NCBI GenBank assembly: GCA_016177805.1
Contig: JACOUN010000014.1
Location: 34,555-98,554 of the forward strand
Reading direction: 5' to 3'
Source: Rhodocyclales bacterium
GTDB lineage: Bacteria > Pseudomonadota > Gammaproteobacteria > Burkholderiales > Rhodocyclaceae
DNA length: 64,000 nt
A model generated the notes under the pieces. It was not told the origin of the DNA and ran no database searches. It saw only the letters and a list, made by a program, of their open reading frames with translations. Positions 45,224 through 56,239 of this stretch are shown here, piece after piece. The position numbers and the translations under genes are program-made. Position 1 is the stretch's first letter. Each line of letters starts with the position of its first letter.

Positions 45224-46417
45224 GTGAACCCAGATCTCGACCGACTTCACCCCTACCCTTTCGAAAAACTGCGCAAGCTCTTCGACAGCGTCCAGGCGCC
45301 TGCCGGCATGGCGCCGATACGCCTGTCCATAGGCGAGCCACAGCATCCCACTCCGGCGTTGATCGTCAATGCGCTGCAGGCCAATCTCGATGGCCTCGCG
45401 GTCTATCCGACCACGCAAGGCTCGGTCGCGCTGCGCCAAGCCATTGCCGGGTGGCTGACACGACGTTACGGGTTGAAACGGATCGATCCGGCCACCGAAG
45501 TGTTGCCGGTCAACGGCTCGCGCGAGGCCTTGTTCGCGTTTGCCCAATGCGTCGTCGATCGCACCCGTGCGGGCGCGAAGGTGGTGTGCCCGAATCCTTT
45601 CTATCAGATCTACGAAGGCGCGGCGCTGCTCGCGGGCGCCGAACCGGTGTTCCTCAACTGTGTTGCCGCCAACCGCTTCGGCATGGATCTCGACGCGCTC
45701 GATCGTGCGACCTGGGCGCAGGTGCAACTGGTGTACGTATGTTCGCCGGGCAACCCCACCGGGCGGGTGCTGGATCTGGATGAATGGGCACGCTTGTTCC
45801 GGCTGTCGGATGAGTTCGGCTTCGTCATCGCCGCCGACGAGTGCTACTCCGAGATCTATTTCGACGAAGATCACCCGCCGATCGGTGCGCTGCAGGCCGC
45901 CACGGCGCTGGGACGCGACGATTTCCGCAACATCGTGGTGTTCTCCAGCCTGTCCAAGCGCTCCAACGTCCCTGGCATGCGCTCGGGTTTCGTCGCGGGC
46001 AACGCCCGCGTGCTGCAAGCCTTTCTGCGCTACCGCACCTATCACGGCTGTGCGATGAATCCGGGCGTGCAGGCCGCCTCCGCGGTCGCCTGGCAGGATG
46101 AGGCGCATGTTGCCGAAAACCGGCGTCTGTACCGGGAAAAATTCGACCTGGTGATGCCGGTGCTCGCGCCGTGGCTGGCGTTTGACCGCCCCGATGCAGG
46201 GTTCTACCTGTGGGCGCGCACCCCGCTGCCGGACACCGGGTTCGCGCGACGCCTGCAGGCTGAATATAATGTAACGGTTCTGCCCGGCAGTTTTCTCGCT
46301 CGTGAATCGGGCGGGATCAATCCCGGTGCGGATTTTGTGCGCATTGCGCTGGTGGCCGATACTGCCGAGTGCATGGAAGCCGCCGGGCGCATCGCCGCCT
46401 TTTGCCGAACCATCTGA
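45224..46417 (+). CDS. dapC: Succinyldiaminopimelate transaminase
   Basis: 397 residues, fold type I PLP aminotransferase. In lysine and peptidoglycan synthesis it converts N-succinyl-2-amino-6-oxopimelate to N-succinyl-LL-DAP. The PLP lysine is in FSSLSKRSNVPGMRSGF and the cofactor-binding segments are SPGNPTGRVL and ADECYSEIYF. It starts with GTG at 45224. It is followed by dapD and dapE, which makes DapC the preferred call over other aminotransferases. Confidence 0.93.
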   Translation: MNPDLDRLHPYPFEKLRKLFDSVQAPAGMAPIRLSIGEPQHPTPALIVNALQANLDGLAVYPTTQGSVALRQAIAGWLTRRYGLKRIDPATEVLPVNGSREALFAFAQCVVDRTRAGAKVVCPNPFYQIYEGAALLAGAEPVFLNCVAANRFGMDLDALDRATWAQVQLVYVCSPGNPTGRVLDLDEWARLFRLSDEFGFVIAADECYSEIYFDEDHPPIGALQAATALGRDDFRNIVVFSSLSKRSNVPGMRSGFVAGNARVLQAFLRYRTYHGCAMNPGVQAASAVAWQDEAHVAENRRLYREKFDLVMPVLAPWLAFDRPDAGFYLWARTPLPDTGFARRLQAEYNVTVLPGSFLARESGGINPGADFVRIALVADTAECMEAAGRIAAFCRTI

Positions 46418-46439
46418 CAAAACATAACGGAACTCCCCA

Positions 46440-47261
46440 ATGCAAGATCTGCAGAAAATCATTGATGCCGCCTTCGAAAATCGCGCCTCGCTGTCGCCCT
46501 CGGCGGCCCCCGCCGAAGTGCGTGATGCCGTGGCACAAGTCATTGCCGGGCTGGACAACGGCAGCCTGCGCGTGGCGCAGAAAGTCGACGGTGCCTGGGT
46601 TGTCAACCAGTGGCTCAAGAAGGCGGTGCTGATCTCCTTCCGCCTGGCCGACAACCAGGTCATGCAGGGCGGCGCGACCCGGTACTACGACAAGGTCGAC
46701 ACCAAGTTCAGCGCTTACTCCGAAGAGCAGTTCCGCGCCGGCGGGTTCCGCGTGGTGCCTCCGGCCACGGCACGCAAGGGCAGCTTCATCGGCAAGAACG
46801 TGGTGCTGATGCCGTCCTATGTGAACATCGGCGCCTACGTGGACGAAGGTACGATGGTCGACACTTGGGCCACGGTGGGCTCGTGCGCGCAGATCGGCAA
46901 GAACGTGCATCTGTCGGGCGGCGTGGGCATTGGCGGCGTACTGGAGCCGGTGCAGGCCGGACCGGTGATCATCGAGGACAACGTGTTCGTCGGCGCGCGC
47001 TCGGAAGTGGTCGAAGGCGTCATCATCGAAGAAAATGCGGTGCTTTCGATGGGCGTCTATATTGGCATGAGCACCCGCATCTATGACCGCGAAACCGGCG
47101 AGATCCACTACGGTCGCGTGCCTGCCGGCTCCGTCGTGGTGCCCGGCAGCCTGCCTTCGGCGGATGGAAAGTACAGCCTGTACTGCGCGGTGATCGTCAA
47201 GAAAGTCGACGCCCAGACGCGTGCCAAGACCGGCATCAACGAGTTGCTGCGCGGCGCCTGA
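46440..47261 (+). CDS. dapD: Tetrahydrodipicolinate N-succinyltransferase
   Basis: 273 residues, trimeric left-handed beta-helix enzyme. Transfers succinyl from succinyl-CoA to tetrahydrodipicolinate in the lysine/DAP pathway. Hexapeptide repeats run from about 105 to 235 ([31 protein letters not shown]). It starts 22 bases after dapC. Confidence 0.96.
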   Translation: MQDLQKIIDAAFENRASLSPSAAPAEVRDAVAQVIAGLDNGSLRVAQKVDGAWVVNQWLKKAVLISFRLADNQVMQGGATRYYDKVDTKFSAYSEEQFRAGGFRVVPPATARKGSFIGKNVVLMPSYVNIGAYVDEGTMVDTWATVGSCAQIGKNVHLSGGVGIGGVLEPVQAGPVIIEDNVFVGARSEVVEGVIIEENAVLSMGVYIGMSTRIYDRETGEIHYGRVPAGSVVVPGSLPSADGKYSLYCAVIVKKVDAQTRAKTGINELLRGA

Positions 47262-47345
47262 GGGTCTGCCGCACATTGATCTGATTCACGGACGGTGGGG
47301 GGCGGACAAAATCCGCATCCACCCCGCTTACGGAGAGCGACCAGG

Positions 47346-48530
47346 ATGATATTCGACAAACTGTTTACCCTGATGGCCGAGAAGCAGGCTTCGGACATCT
47401 TCGTCACTGCGGGCGCTCCGATCCAGATCAAGATCCAGGGGCATACCATGCCGATCAATCAGCAGGTGATGGATCCGACCATGATCCGGCGCATGCTGAA
47501 CGAGCTGATTTCTCCGGAACTGGCGGAACGTTTCGACCGTGAGAAGGAACTCAACATCTCGCGCGGCGTGACCAACCTGGGCAACTTCCGGATCAACGCA
47601 TTCTGGCAGCGCAACAGCGTCAGCATCGTGATGCGCTTCATCCAGAGCGAAATCCCGACGCTGGACAGCCTGGGACTGCCGTCGATTCTCTCGGAAGTCG
47701 TGATGGAAAAGCGTGGCCTGGTGCTGGTGGTCGGCTCCACCGGCTCGGGCAAGTCGACCACGCTCGCATCGATGATCGACCACCGCATCCGCAACCGTAC
47801 CGGGCACGTCCTGACGGTTGAAGACCCGATCGAATACCTGTTCAAGCACGCCAAGTCGGTGGTCAACCAGCGTGAGGTCGGCATCGACACGCATAGTTGG
47901 CACGAAGCGCTGCGCAACGCGATGCGCCAGGCGCCCGACTGCATTCTGATCGGCGAGATCCGCGACCGCGAAACCATGCAGGCGGCGCTGGCCTACGCGC
48001 AAACCGGTCACCTGTGTCTGGCCACCCTGCATGCCAACAACGCCTATCATGCGCTGAACCGCATCGTGAACTTCTTCCCGCTCGAAAACCGTTCGCTGTT
48101 GTATCTGGACCTTTCGGTTTCGCTGCGCTCCATTCTGTCGCAGCGCCTGGTGCGCCAGCCCAACGGCAAGCGCATTCCGGCGGTCGAAATACTGATGAAC
48201 ACCCGGCATATGGCGGATCTGATCGAACGCGGCGAACTGAACGGCATCAAGGAGGCGATGGAGCAAAGCCTGTCCCCCGGATCGCAGACCTTCGAACAGG
48301 ATCTGTTCCACCTTTATCGCGAAAAAATCATCTCGCTCGACGAAGCGCTATCCAACGCCGATTCACCGACCAACCTGTCATGGTTGATCAACAACGCCCA
48401 GGCGGGCAAGGAAACCAAGACGCCACCGCCCAAGCCTGCGCCCGGCAGCGGAGACTTCGAGCGCACCGACCCGGAAGGCACGTCGTTCCGCGAATTTTCG
48501 CTGCACATGGACGACTCGTCCGCCTCCTAG
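47346..48530 (+). CDS. pilU: Type IV pilus retraction-type ATPase PilU (PilT family)
   Basis: 394 residues, cytoplasmic hexameric ATPase. Walker A is VGSTGSGKSTT (about 130), the Asp box and Walker B lie in PDCILIGEIRDRETM, and the His box in LATLHANNA. The C-terminal 60 residues form a polar, proline-rich tail (KTPPPKPAPGSG) longer than in PilT. That tail and the ARQ-free middle favour PilU. It lies inside the dap genes without other pilus genes; pilT is expected elsewhere. A GC hairpin (about 47294-47329) precedes it and may separate it from dapD. Confidence 0.9.
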   Translation: MIFDKLFTLMAEKQASDIFVTAGAPIQIKIQGHTMPINQQVMDPTMIRRMLNELISPELAERFDREKELNISRGVTNLGNFRINAFWQRNSVSIVMRFIQSEIPTLDSLGLPSILSEVVMEKRGLVLVVGSTGSGKSTTLASMIDHRIRNRTGHVLTVEDPIEYLFKHAKSVVNQREVGIDTHSWHEALRNAMRQAPDCILIGEIRDRETMQAALAYAQTGHLCLATLHANNAYHALNRIVNFFPLENRSLLYLDLSVSLRSILSQRLVRQPNGKRIPAVEILMNTRHMADLIERGELNGIKEAMEQSLSPGSQTFEQDLFHLYREKIISLDEALSNADSPTNLSWLINNAQAGKETKTPPPKPAPGSGDFERTDPEGTSFREFSLHMDDSSAS

Positions 48531-48557
48531 GCCGCCGCTCGTCCGACAGAACAATAA

Positions 48558-49742
<1,185 letters not shown>

Positions 49743-49768
49743 GGACAGAATTCTTGGATACGACACCG

Positions 49769-50704
49769 ATGCCCGATCAGCATGATCACGAACATGATCA
49801 CGACCATGGGCCGCTGGCGGAACTGGTAACGCTGCGCGACTGGTTGCGTTACGCGGTCAGCCGCTTCAACCGCGCCGGGCTGTTCTTCGGTCACGGCTGC
49901 GCCGACGCCTATGACGAAGCGGTGTGGCTGCTGTTGCACACGCTGTCCCTGCCGCTGGACCGGCTGGAGCCCTTTCTCGATGCCTGCATCACCTGCGAGG
50001 AACGCGAATCGATGCTGGCCGTGATCGAGCGCCGCGTTGAAGAACGCATTCCGGCCGCCTACATCACGCACGAAGCCTGGCTCGGGAGGTTCCGCTTCTA
50101 CGTCGATGAGCGCACCATCGTGCCCCGCTCGTACTTCGCCGAACTGCTGGGCGAAGGACTCAGCCCCTGGATCGAGGACGAACATGCGGTCGCCTGCGCC
50201 CTCGATCTATGCACCGGCTCCGGATGCCTGGCGATCGTGATGGCGCACGTGTTTCCGAATGCGCACATCGTGGCCACCGATCTGTCTCCCGACGCGCTGG
50301 CCGTGGCGCGGCGCAACGTCAGTGACTACGGCCTGGAGAGCCAGGTGGAGCTGGTGCAAAGCGACGTCTTTGGCGGCCTGGCCGAGCGGCGCTTTGATCT
50401 GATCATCAGCAACCCTCCCTACGTGACCGCCGAAGCCATGGATCGCCTGCCGCCCGAATACCTGCACGAGCCACGCATGGCGCTGGCCTCGGGTGACGAC
50501 GGGCTGGACGTGGTGCGCCAGATCATTGCCCATGCCGGGCAACATCTGAACGCGGGAGGTGTTCTTGCGGTGGAAGTTGGTCATAATCGGAACCTGGTGG
50601 AACAGGCTTTCCCCGAGCTGCCGTTGATATGGCTATCGGGCAACGACGGCGACGACAAGATCTTTCTCCTGCAAGCCGAAGATCTGCCGCACTCCCACCA
50701 CTGA
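49769..50704 (+). CDS. prmB: Ribosomal protein uL3 glutamine methyltransferase
   Basis: 311 residues. SAM-dependent N5-glutamine methyltransferase acting on ribosomal protein L3. The SAM motif is LDLCTGSGCLAIVMAH and the catalytic NPPY is in DLIISNPPYVTAEAM. The N-terminus carries an unusual His/Asp run (DQHDHEHDHDHG), possibly metal-binding. ATG 49769 has no nearby ribosome-binding site. A TTG at 49754 follows GAGGACAG at good spacing and would add five residues, so the true start is open. Confidence 0.93.
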   Translation: MPDQHDHEHDHDHGPLAELVTLRDWLRYAVSRFNRAGLFFGHGCADAYDEAVWLLLHTLSLPLDRLEPFLDACITCEERESMLAVIERRVEERIPAAYITHEAWLGRFRFYVDERTIVPRSYFAELLGEGLSPWIEDEHAVACALDLCTGSGCLAIVMAHVFPNAHIVATDLSPDALAVARRNVSDYGLESQVELVQSDVFGGLAERRFDLIISNPPYVTAEAMDRLPPEYLHEPRMALASGDDGLDVVRQIIAHAGQHLNAGGVLAVEVGHNRNLVEQAFPELPLIWLSGNDGDDKIFLLQAEDLPHSHH

Positions 50705-50752
50705 TGCGAGCCGATCCGGACCGCCTCGATACTGGAACTGTCAGGTACTCGC

Positions 50753-51193
50753 ATGACGACCCCGCGCCACATCCTGCTCATAGAAGACAACCCCGACGAC
50801 GAGGCACTGACGCTGCGCGCTTTTGCCAAGAACGGGATCGAGAACCCGGTGGTCGTGGCGCGTGACGGGGTCGAAGCGATCGCGTGCCTGTTCAACCCCC
50901 ATATCCACGGCGTCAAGCCGGACCTGAAGCCGGCTGTGGTGCTGCTGGACCTGAAACTGCCGCGCGTCGACGGCCTCGAAGTGCTGCGTCGCATCCGCGC
51001 GGATGCGAATACCGCCCTGCTCCCCGTGGTGATACTGACCACTTCGGGCGAGCCACGCGACATCCATCAATCGTACCAACTGGGCGCCAACAGTTACATC
51101 CGCAAGCCGGTCGACTACCAGCAGTTCGTCGAAGCGGTGGGCGCCATCGTCGCGTACTGGGTGAAGCTCAACGTGCCGGCCGACGGGTACTGA
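50753..51193 (+). CDS. Single-domain response regulator (Rcp1-like)
   Basis: 146 residues, receiver only. The acidic pair is in LLIEDNPDDEA, the acceptor aspartate in VVLLDLKLPRVDG, the Thr in ILTTSGE and the lysine in YIRKPVDYQQF. The NPDDEALTLRAFAKN start is typical of phytochrome- or PAS-kinase-associated regulators such as Rcp1. No kinase is next to it; the partner must be elsewhere. It begins 48 bases after prmB. Confidence 0.88.
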   Translation: MTTPRHILLIEDNPDDEALTLRAFAKNGIENPVVVARDGVEAIACLFNPHIHGVKPDLKPAVVLLDLKLPRVDGLEVLRRIRADANTALLPVVILTTSGEPRDIHQSYQLGANSYIRKPVDYQQFVEAVGAIVAYWVKLNVPADGY

Positions 51194-51220
51194 CCCACGG
51201 TCCAGAGCTTACGAGGGAGT

Positions 51221-51278
51221 CGTAGGAGGGGCTTTAGCCCCGAATGCCACTGCTGTTGCGGCTGAAGCCGCTCCTACG
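51221..51278. repeat. REP-like inverted pair between convergent genes
   Basis: CGTAGGAGgGGCTTtAGCC (51221-51239) and the inverse copy GGCTgAAGCCgCTCCTACG (51260-51278). GTAGGAGCGGCTTCAGCCGCGA is a common dispersed repeat in proteobacteria. Lying between convergent genes it may also act as a bidirectional terminator. Confidence 0.65.
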
Positions 51279-51328
51279 GGGCATTTCGGCCCGCTCGCGG
51301 CAGATGCGGCATTTTTTCACAAGACCTC

Positions 51329-51523
51329 TCAATCCGCTTCGTCTATCCAGGCCTGCTGTATCGCCTCAAGGATGCGCTCGCCGCAGTGCTTGGGATCGTC
51401 GTCGAACTCGGGCAATGCGGTCACCCAGTTCATCAGGTCGACGAAATTGATCCGGGCCGGGTCCACGTCGGGGTGGCGCTCGATCAACTGCAGCGCGATT
51501 TCGGTGACTTCGGTCCACTTCAT
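51329..51523 (-). CDS. iscX: Fe-S assembly protein IscX
   Basis: 64 residues, the normal IscX size. Small acidic protein that binds IscS and iron and tunes cluster assembly. [20 protein letters not shown] and FVDLMNWV are typical. The start touches the ferredoxin stop (TGATG), so it is the last gene of the isc operon. Confidence 0.93.
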   Translation of the reverse strand: MKWTEVTEIALQLIERHPDVDPARINFVDLMNWVTALPEFDDDPKHCGERILEAIQQAWIDEAD

Positions 51524-51864
51524 CAGTGCTTGTCCTCGCGGGCCATGTTGATCGTATAACGCGGTATTTCCACCACCAGTGGCGTCTCGCCGACCGTCGC
51601 CTGGCACGACAGGCGCGACTGGGGTTCCAGACCCCAGGCCTTGTCCAGCAGATCCTCTTCCAGATCATCCGCCGCCTCCAGCGAATTGAAACCCTCGCGG
51701 ATGATGACGTGACAGGTGGTGCACGCGCACGACTTCTCGCACGCGTGTTCGATGTCTATCCCGTTGGCGAGCAGGCCGTCGCAGATGGTCGTGCCGGGGG
51801 CGGCTTCGAGTATCGCGCCGTCCGGGCACAACTCGACATGGGGTAAAACGATGATCTGGGTCAT
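51523..51864 (-). CDS. fdx: ISC-type [2Fe-2S] ferredoxin
   Basis: 113 residues. Electron donor for cluster assembly. Cluster cysteines are C42, C48 and C51 ([11 protein letters not shown]) and a fourth in RLSCQATVG, as in adrenodoxin-type ferredoxins. It overlaps the hscA stop by four bases (ATGA). Confidence 0.95.
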   Translation of the reverse strand: MTQIIVLPHVELCPDGAILEAAPGTTICDGLLANGIDIEHACEKSCACTTCHVIIREGFNSLEAADDLEEDLLDKAWGLEPQSRLSCQATVGETPLVVEIPRYTINMAREDKH

Positions 51865-52928
51865 GCCTCTATCTCGTTGATTTTGCGGCCGGTCAGTGCC
51901 ATACGTATGCTCTTGTCCATGCGCCGCGCGGCAAACTCGTCGGCCGCCCGCGACAGCTCGTCCGTGCCACGCTTGATCGCGTGGTGGTCGGAACCGCCCA
52001 TGAGTTGCCGCAGTTTCGCCATCGCGGTTTCGATCACGGCGCGTTCTTCGGCGCTGAGCAGCGCTCCGTCCTTGTCGAAAGCGCTTTCTATGGCTTCCAG
52101 TACCCGCCTTGCCTCGACGATGTGTTCCTGCAACGCGCGCGCCGTCATGTCGTCACCGGCGTGTTCCATGCCCTGCTTCAACATGTCGGCGATTTCATCT
52201 TCGCTCAGCCCGTACGACGGCTTGACCCGCACGCTCGCCTCGACGCCCGACGACATCTCACGTGCCGACACCGACAGCAAGCCATCCGCATCGACCTGGA
52301 AGGTCACCCGGATGCGTGCCGCGCCGGCCACCATCGGGGGTATCCCGCGCAGCTCGAAACGCGCCAGCGAACGACAGTCCTTGACCAGCTCGCGCCCGCC
52401 CTGGACCACGTGGAATGCCATCGCGGTCTGCCCGTCCTTGTAGGTGGTGAACTCCTGGGCGCGCGCGATCGGCAGCGTCGAATTGCGCGTGACCACCTTC
52501 TCCACCAGTCCACCCATGGTCTCCAGGCCCAGTGACAGCGGTATCACGTCCAGCAGCAGCCAGTCTTCGTCCTTGCGGTTGCCGGCGAGGACGTTGGCCT
52601 GTATTGCGGCGCCGAGCGCGACCACCTTGTCCGGATCGAGGTTGTTGAGCGGCTCCTGGCCGAAGAACTCCGCCACCGCGCGCTGCACGTGTGGCATGCG
52701 GGTCGCGCCACCCACCATGACCACGCCCTTGATGTCTTCCGGCGCGAGCCCGGCATCGCGCAGCACCTTGCGCATCGGGGCGATGGTCTTCCTCACCAGG
52801 TGTTCGGTGATGCTGGCGAACTCGTCGCGCGTGATCACCAGGTTGACCTCTTCCCCCGAGAGCAGGCTGGCCTTGATCGGCACCTCTTCGGATACCGTCA
52901 GCAGCTCCTTGGCGGCACGCGCCTTCAT
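51861..52928 (-). pseudogene. hscA: HscA chaperone, C-terminal part (split gene)
   Basis: 355 codons. They hold the second half of the ATPase domain ([30 protein letters not shown]), the linker ([11 protein letters not shown]) and a complete substrate-binding domain ([20 protein letters not shown]). HscA is normally about 620 residues in one frame. Here the chain restarts at [12 protein letters not shown] while the N-terminal frame ends just before it. Relative to the family about 45 residues, including the segment that should read GGDSALGGDDFD, are missing. The TGATG at the junction could allow reinitiation, giving two separate halves, but without that segment ATPase function is doubtful. 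Confidence 0.82.
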
Positions 52929-53602
52929 CAGCAGGCGGCGCGCGACAGTTTCAGGATCGACAGGTCGAAGGTGCCGCCGCCCAGATCGTAAATCGCATAG
53001 ACGCCTTCAGACGCGTTGTCCAGTCCGTACGCCACCGCGGCGGCGGTCGGTTCGTTGAGCAAGCGCAGCACGTTGAGCCCGGCCAGGGTGGCTGCATCCT
53101 TGGTCGCCTGGCGCTGCGCGTCGTCGAAATAGGCCGGTACGGTGATGACCACGCCGGTGAGTTCGCCCCCGAGACTGGCGGTCGCCCGCGCGGCCAGCGC
53201 GCGCAGGATCTCGGCCGATATCTCCACCGGGCTCTTGACCCCCTGCACGGTACGCAGCCTTACCATGCCTTCGGTGTCGGTGAAGTCGTAGGGCATGGAC
53301 TCCGCATGCGCAACGTCCTTCAGGCCCCGCCCCATGAAGCGCTTGGCCGATATGATGGTGTTCTTGGGATCGGTGGCATGCGCGCGCGCGGCGCCCTGCC
53401 CCACTTCGACGCCGCCATCGGCACGGTAGCGCACGACGGACGGCAGCATGGTCCTGCCTTCTTCGTCGGGCAGGCATACCGCGATGCCGTTGCGCACCGT
53501 CGCTACCAGGGAATTGGTCGTGCCCAGATCGATGCCGGCCGCAAGCCTGTGCTTGTGCGGCTCGGCCGACATGCCGGGTTCGGATATTTGTAATAAGGCC
53601 AT
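52928..53602 (-). pseudogene. hscA: HscA chaperone, N-terminal part (split gene)
   Basis: 224 codons, the first part of the HscA nucleotide-binding domain: [10 protein letters not shown] start, [47 protein letters not shown] and [16 protein letters not shown]. After LSR the frame reads AAC and stops. In another frame the same bases read [12 protein letters not shown], joining the C-terminal part. This is the pattern of a deletion of roughly 130-150 bases that is not a multiple of three. The start overlaps hscB (TGATG). Real mutation and assembly error cannot be separated from sequence alone. Confidence 0.82.
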
Positions 53603-54135
53603 CAGCTTTCCAGCGCCTCGAGGGCGTCATCAATCTCGTGTTGGAGCTTCTCCATGAACATCAGGCGCCGCACGGTCTCGGTGGCGGCCGCAAGCTCACA
53701 CCGCACATCGAGGCTGTGTTCGAGTTCTCCGAGCAGGTCCCGCGCCTGCTGACGCAGACGGGCGTGCAGTGTTTCAAGCTCATCCGCGTTGCCAGCCGAG
53801 CGGGCTTCTTCTATGGCCTCGCGCCACTCCATCTGCTCCATCAGGAACTCCGGCGACATCGCGGTATTGGTATGCAACGCCGCATCCTCGCCCGCCAATT
53901 CCAGCAGATAGCACGCGCGTGGCAGCGGTTTGCTCAGGGTCACGAACGCTTCGTTGACCCGGGTTGCCCACTGCATCGCACGGCGCTTGTCGATATCGGG
54001 CAGGTGCGCATGACGGTCCGGGTGCACCCGCCCATGCAACTCGTGATACGCGGCATCGAGTGCCGCACGATCCAGCTGGAAACGGCGCGGGAGGCCGAAC
54101 AGCGTGAAGTAATCGTGCTGCAGGTCTATGCTCAT
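53602..54135 (-). CDS. hscB: Fe-S co-chaperone HscB
   Basis: 177 residues. J-protein that brings IscU to HscA and stimulates its ATPase. The J-domain HPD motif is at 38-40 (GRVHPDRH). The C-terminal three-helix domain with conserved acidic segments ([16 protein letters not shown]) follows. It looks intact although its partner hscA is broken. Confidence 0.95.
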   Translation of the reverse strand: MSIDLQHDYFTLFGLPRRFQLDRAALDAAYHELHGRVHPDRHAHLPDIDKRRAMQWATRVNEAFVTLSKPLPRACYLLELAGEDAALHTNTAMSPEFLMEQMEWREAIEEARSAGNADELETLHARLRQQARDLLGELEHSLDVRCELAAATETVRRLMFMEKLQHEIDDALEALES

Positions 54136-54230
54136 GTCGGTCCGGCACCTTGTTCAGCGGTTGTACAAAAAGCACCCGCGCACGCCTCGCGGCGCCGCGG
54201 TGCCGGTCGCGACCTTGTCGTGACGTTGGG

Positions 54231-54554
54231 TCAGATATTGAAGCTCTCGCCGCAGCCGCATTCGTCCTTGACGTTGGGGTTGCGGAACTTGAAGCCTTCG
54301 TTCAACCCTTCACGCACGAAATCAAGCTCGGTGCCGTCGATGTATGGAAGGCTTTTCGGGTCGACGACGACCTTGACCCCGTGGCTTTCAAACACCATGT
54401 CGTCGCCCTGGGCGTCGTCGACGAATTCGAGTTTGTAAGCCATCCCCGAGCATCCTGAGGTCCGTACCCCCAGGCGTATGCCCAAGCCCTTGCCACGCTT
54501 GGCTATGAAATCGGCCACATGTCTGGCCGCGCTTTCGCTGAGTGTAACGCTCAT
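54231..54554 (-). CDS. iscA: Iron-sulfur assembly protein IscA
   Basis: 107 residues, A-type carrier. The three conserved cysteines are in [10 protein letters not shown] and the C-terminal [10 protein letters not shown]. The start at 54554 is the standard N-terminus ([12 protein letters not shown]); GGAG-like sequence precedes it. It lies 17 bases after iscU. Confidence 0.95.
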   Translation of the reverse strand: MSVTLSESAARHVADFIAKRGKGLGIRLGVRTSGCSGMAYKLEFVDDAQGDDMVFESHGVKVVVDPKSLPYIDGTELDFVREGLNEGFKFRNPNVKDECGCGESFNI

Positions 54555-54571
54555 GCTGATTCTCTCCTGCT

Positions 54572-54955
54572 TCAGGCGTCGTGGCGCTTCTTGTAGTCGG
54601 CCACGGCGGCCTTGATCGCGTCTTCCGCCAGTATCGAGCAGTGGATCTTGACCGGCGGCAGCGCGAGTTCCTCGGCGATCTGGGTGTTCTTGATCTCCAG
54701 CGCCTGATCGACCGTCTTGCCCTTGACCCATTCGGTCACCAGCGAACTCGACGCGATCGCCGAACCGCAGCCGTAAGTCTTGAACTTGGCGTCTTCGATC
54801 ACGCCGTCCTTGCCGACCTTGATCTGCAGCTTCATCACGTCGCCACAGGCGGGCGCGCCGACCATGCCGGTGCCGACGGTGTCGTCATCCTTGCCGAACG
54901 AGCCGACATTGCGCGGGTTCTCGTAGTGGTCCAGGACTTTTTCGCTATATGCCAT
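54572..54955 (-). CDS. iscU: Fe-S cluster scaffold IscU
   Basis: 127 residues. Cluster ligands are C37 (with D39), C63 and C106. The LPPVK motif (99-103), recognised by HscA, is intact. It is fully conventional. This matters because the chaperone that reads that motif is disrupted downstream. Confidence 0.97.
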   Translation of the reverse strand: MAYSEKVLDHYENPRNVGSFGKDDDTVGTGMVGAPACGDVMKLQIKVGKDGVIEDAKFKTYGCGSAIASSSLVTEWVKGKTVDQALEIKNTQIAEELALPPVKIHCSILAEDAIKAAVADYKKRHDA

Positions 54956-54988
54956 GACTTTCTCTCCTTGGTAGCCTAACTATAGTTA

Positions 54989-56200
54989 TCAGTGCGCGGC
55001 CCATTCCACGGCGTCGAGATCGACGCCGTCCTGGAACATTTCCCACAGCGGTGAAAGCTCGCGCAGCTTGCCGATCTTGCGGTGCAGTAGATCGATCGTG
55101 TAATCGACTTCCTCTTCGGTGGTGAACCGCCCGAGGGTGAAACGGATCGAACTGTGCGCCAGCTCGTCGTTGCGTCCCAGCGCGCGCAGCACGTAGGACG
55201 GCTCCAGGCTGGCCGAGGTGCACGCCGACCCGGACGACACCGCGATGTCCTTGACCGCCATGATCAGCGACTCGCCCTCGACATAGGCAAACGATATGTT
55301 GAGGTTGTGCGGCACGCGGCTATTCATATCGCCATTCACGTACACCGCCTCCATATCCATGAACCCCTTCAGCAACTTGTCGCGCAGGGCGCGGATGCGT
55401 GCGCTCTCCGTGGCGAACTCCTCGCGCGCCAGGCGGAAGGCCGCGCCCATGCCGACGATCTGGTGGGTGGCGAGCGTACCGGAACGCAGGCCACGTTCAT
55501 GTCCGCCGCCGTGCATCTGCGCCTCCAGGCGCACACGCGGCTTGCGCCGCACATACAACGCGCCGATACCCTTGGGGCCATAGGTCTTGTGCGCCGAGAA
55601 CGACATCAGATCGACTTTCAGTTCGGCCAGATTGATCGCCACCTTGCCGGTCGCCTGCGCCGCATCGACGTGGAACACGATGCCCTTCTCGCGGCAGATC
55701 TCGCCAATTTCGGCGATCGGCTGGATCACGCCGATTTCGTTGTTCACCATCATCACCGACACCACGATGGTGTCCGGACGTAGCGCGGCCTTGAGCGCAT
55801 CGAGATCCACCAGCCCGTTTTCCTGTACGTCAAGATAGGTCGCCTCGAAACCCTGGCGCTCAAGCTCGCGCACCGTGTCGAGGACCGCCTTGTGCTCGGT
55901 CTTGAGCGTGATCAGGTGCTTGCCCTTGCCCTTGTAGAACTGCGCCGCGCCCTTGATGGCGAGGTTGTTCGACTCGGTGGCCCCGGAGGTCCAGATGATC
56001 TCGCGCGAGTCCGCCCCAACCAGCGCCGCCACCTGCTCGCGCGCATCCTCGACCGCCTTTTCCGCTTCCCAGCCATATGCGTGCGAACGGCTCGCGGGGT
56101 TGCCGAAGCGTTCGGTCAGCCACGGGATCATTTCATCCGCCACGCGCGGATCAACCGGCGTGGTCGCCGAATAGTCGAGGTAAATGGGGAACTTGAGCAT
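54989..56200 (-). CDS. iscS: Cysteine desulfurase IscS
   Basis: 403 residues, PLP enzyme delivering sulfur from cysteine to IscU and other acceptors. The PLP lysine is in [18 protein letters not shown], and the persulfide cysteine is in [15 protein letters not shown] on the long flexible loop of group I enzymes. It begins directly [14 protein letters not shown]. It lies 33 bases before iscU. Confidence 0.97.
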   Translation of the reverse strand: MLKFPIYLDYSATTPVDPRVADEMIPWLTERFGNPASRSHAYGWEAEKAVEDAREQVAALVGADSREIIWTSGATESNNLAIKGAAQFYKGKGKHLITLKTEHKAVLDTVRELERQGFEATYLDVQENGLVDLDALKAALRPDTIVVSVMMVNNEIGVIQPIAEIGEICREKGIVFHVDAAQATGKVAINLAELKVDLMSFSAHKTYGPKGIGALYVRRKPRVRLEAQMHGGGHERGLRSGTLATHQIVGMGAAFRLAREEFATESARIRALRDKLLKGFMDMEAVYVNGDMNSRVPHNLNISFAYVEGESLIMAVKDIAVSSGSACTSASLEPSYVLRALGRNDELAHSSIRFTLGRFTTEEEVDYTIDLLHRKIGKLRELSPLWEMFQDGVDLDAVEWAAH

Positions 56201-56239
56201 TGCTTCTCTCCGTAGGCCAGTGTCTAGTTATATGAACGT

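Noticed and set aside
47294..47329. Hairpin before pilU as a firm terminator of dapD
   Set aside because: The stem has mismatches and no T-run, and it lies immediately before the pilU ribosome-binding region, so a terminator role is not supported well enough to list.
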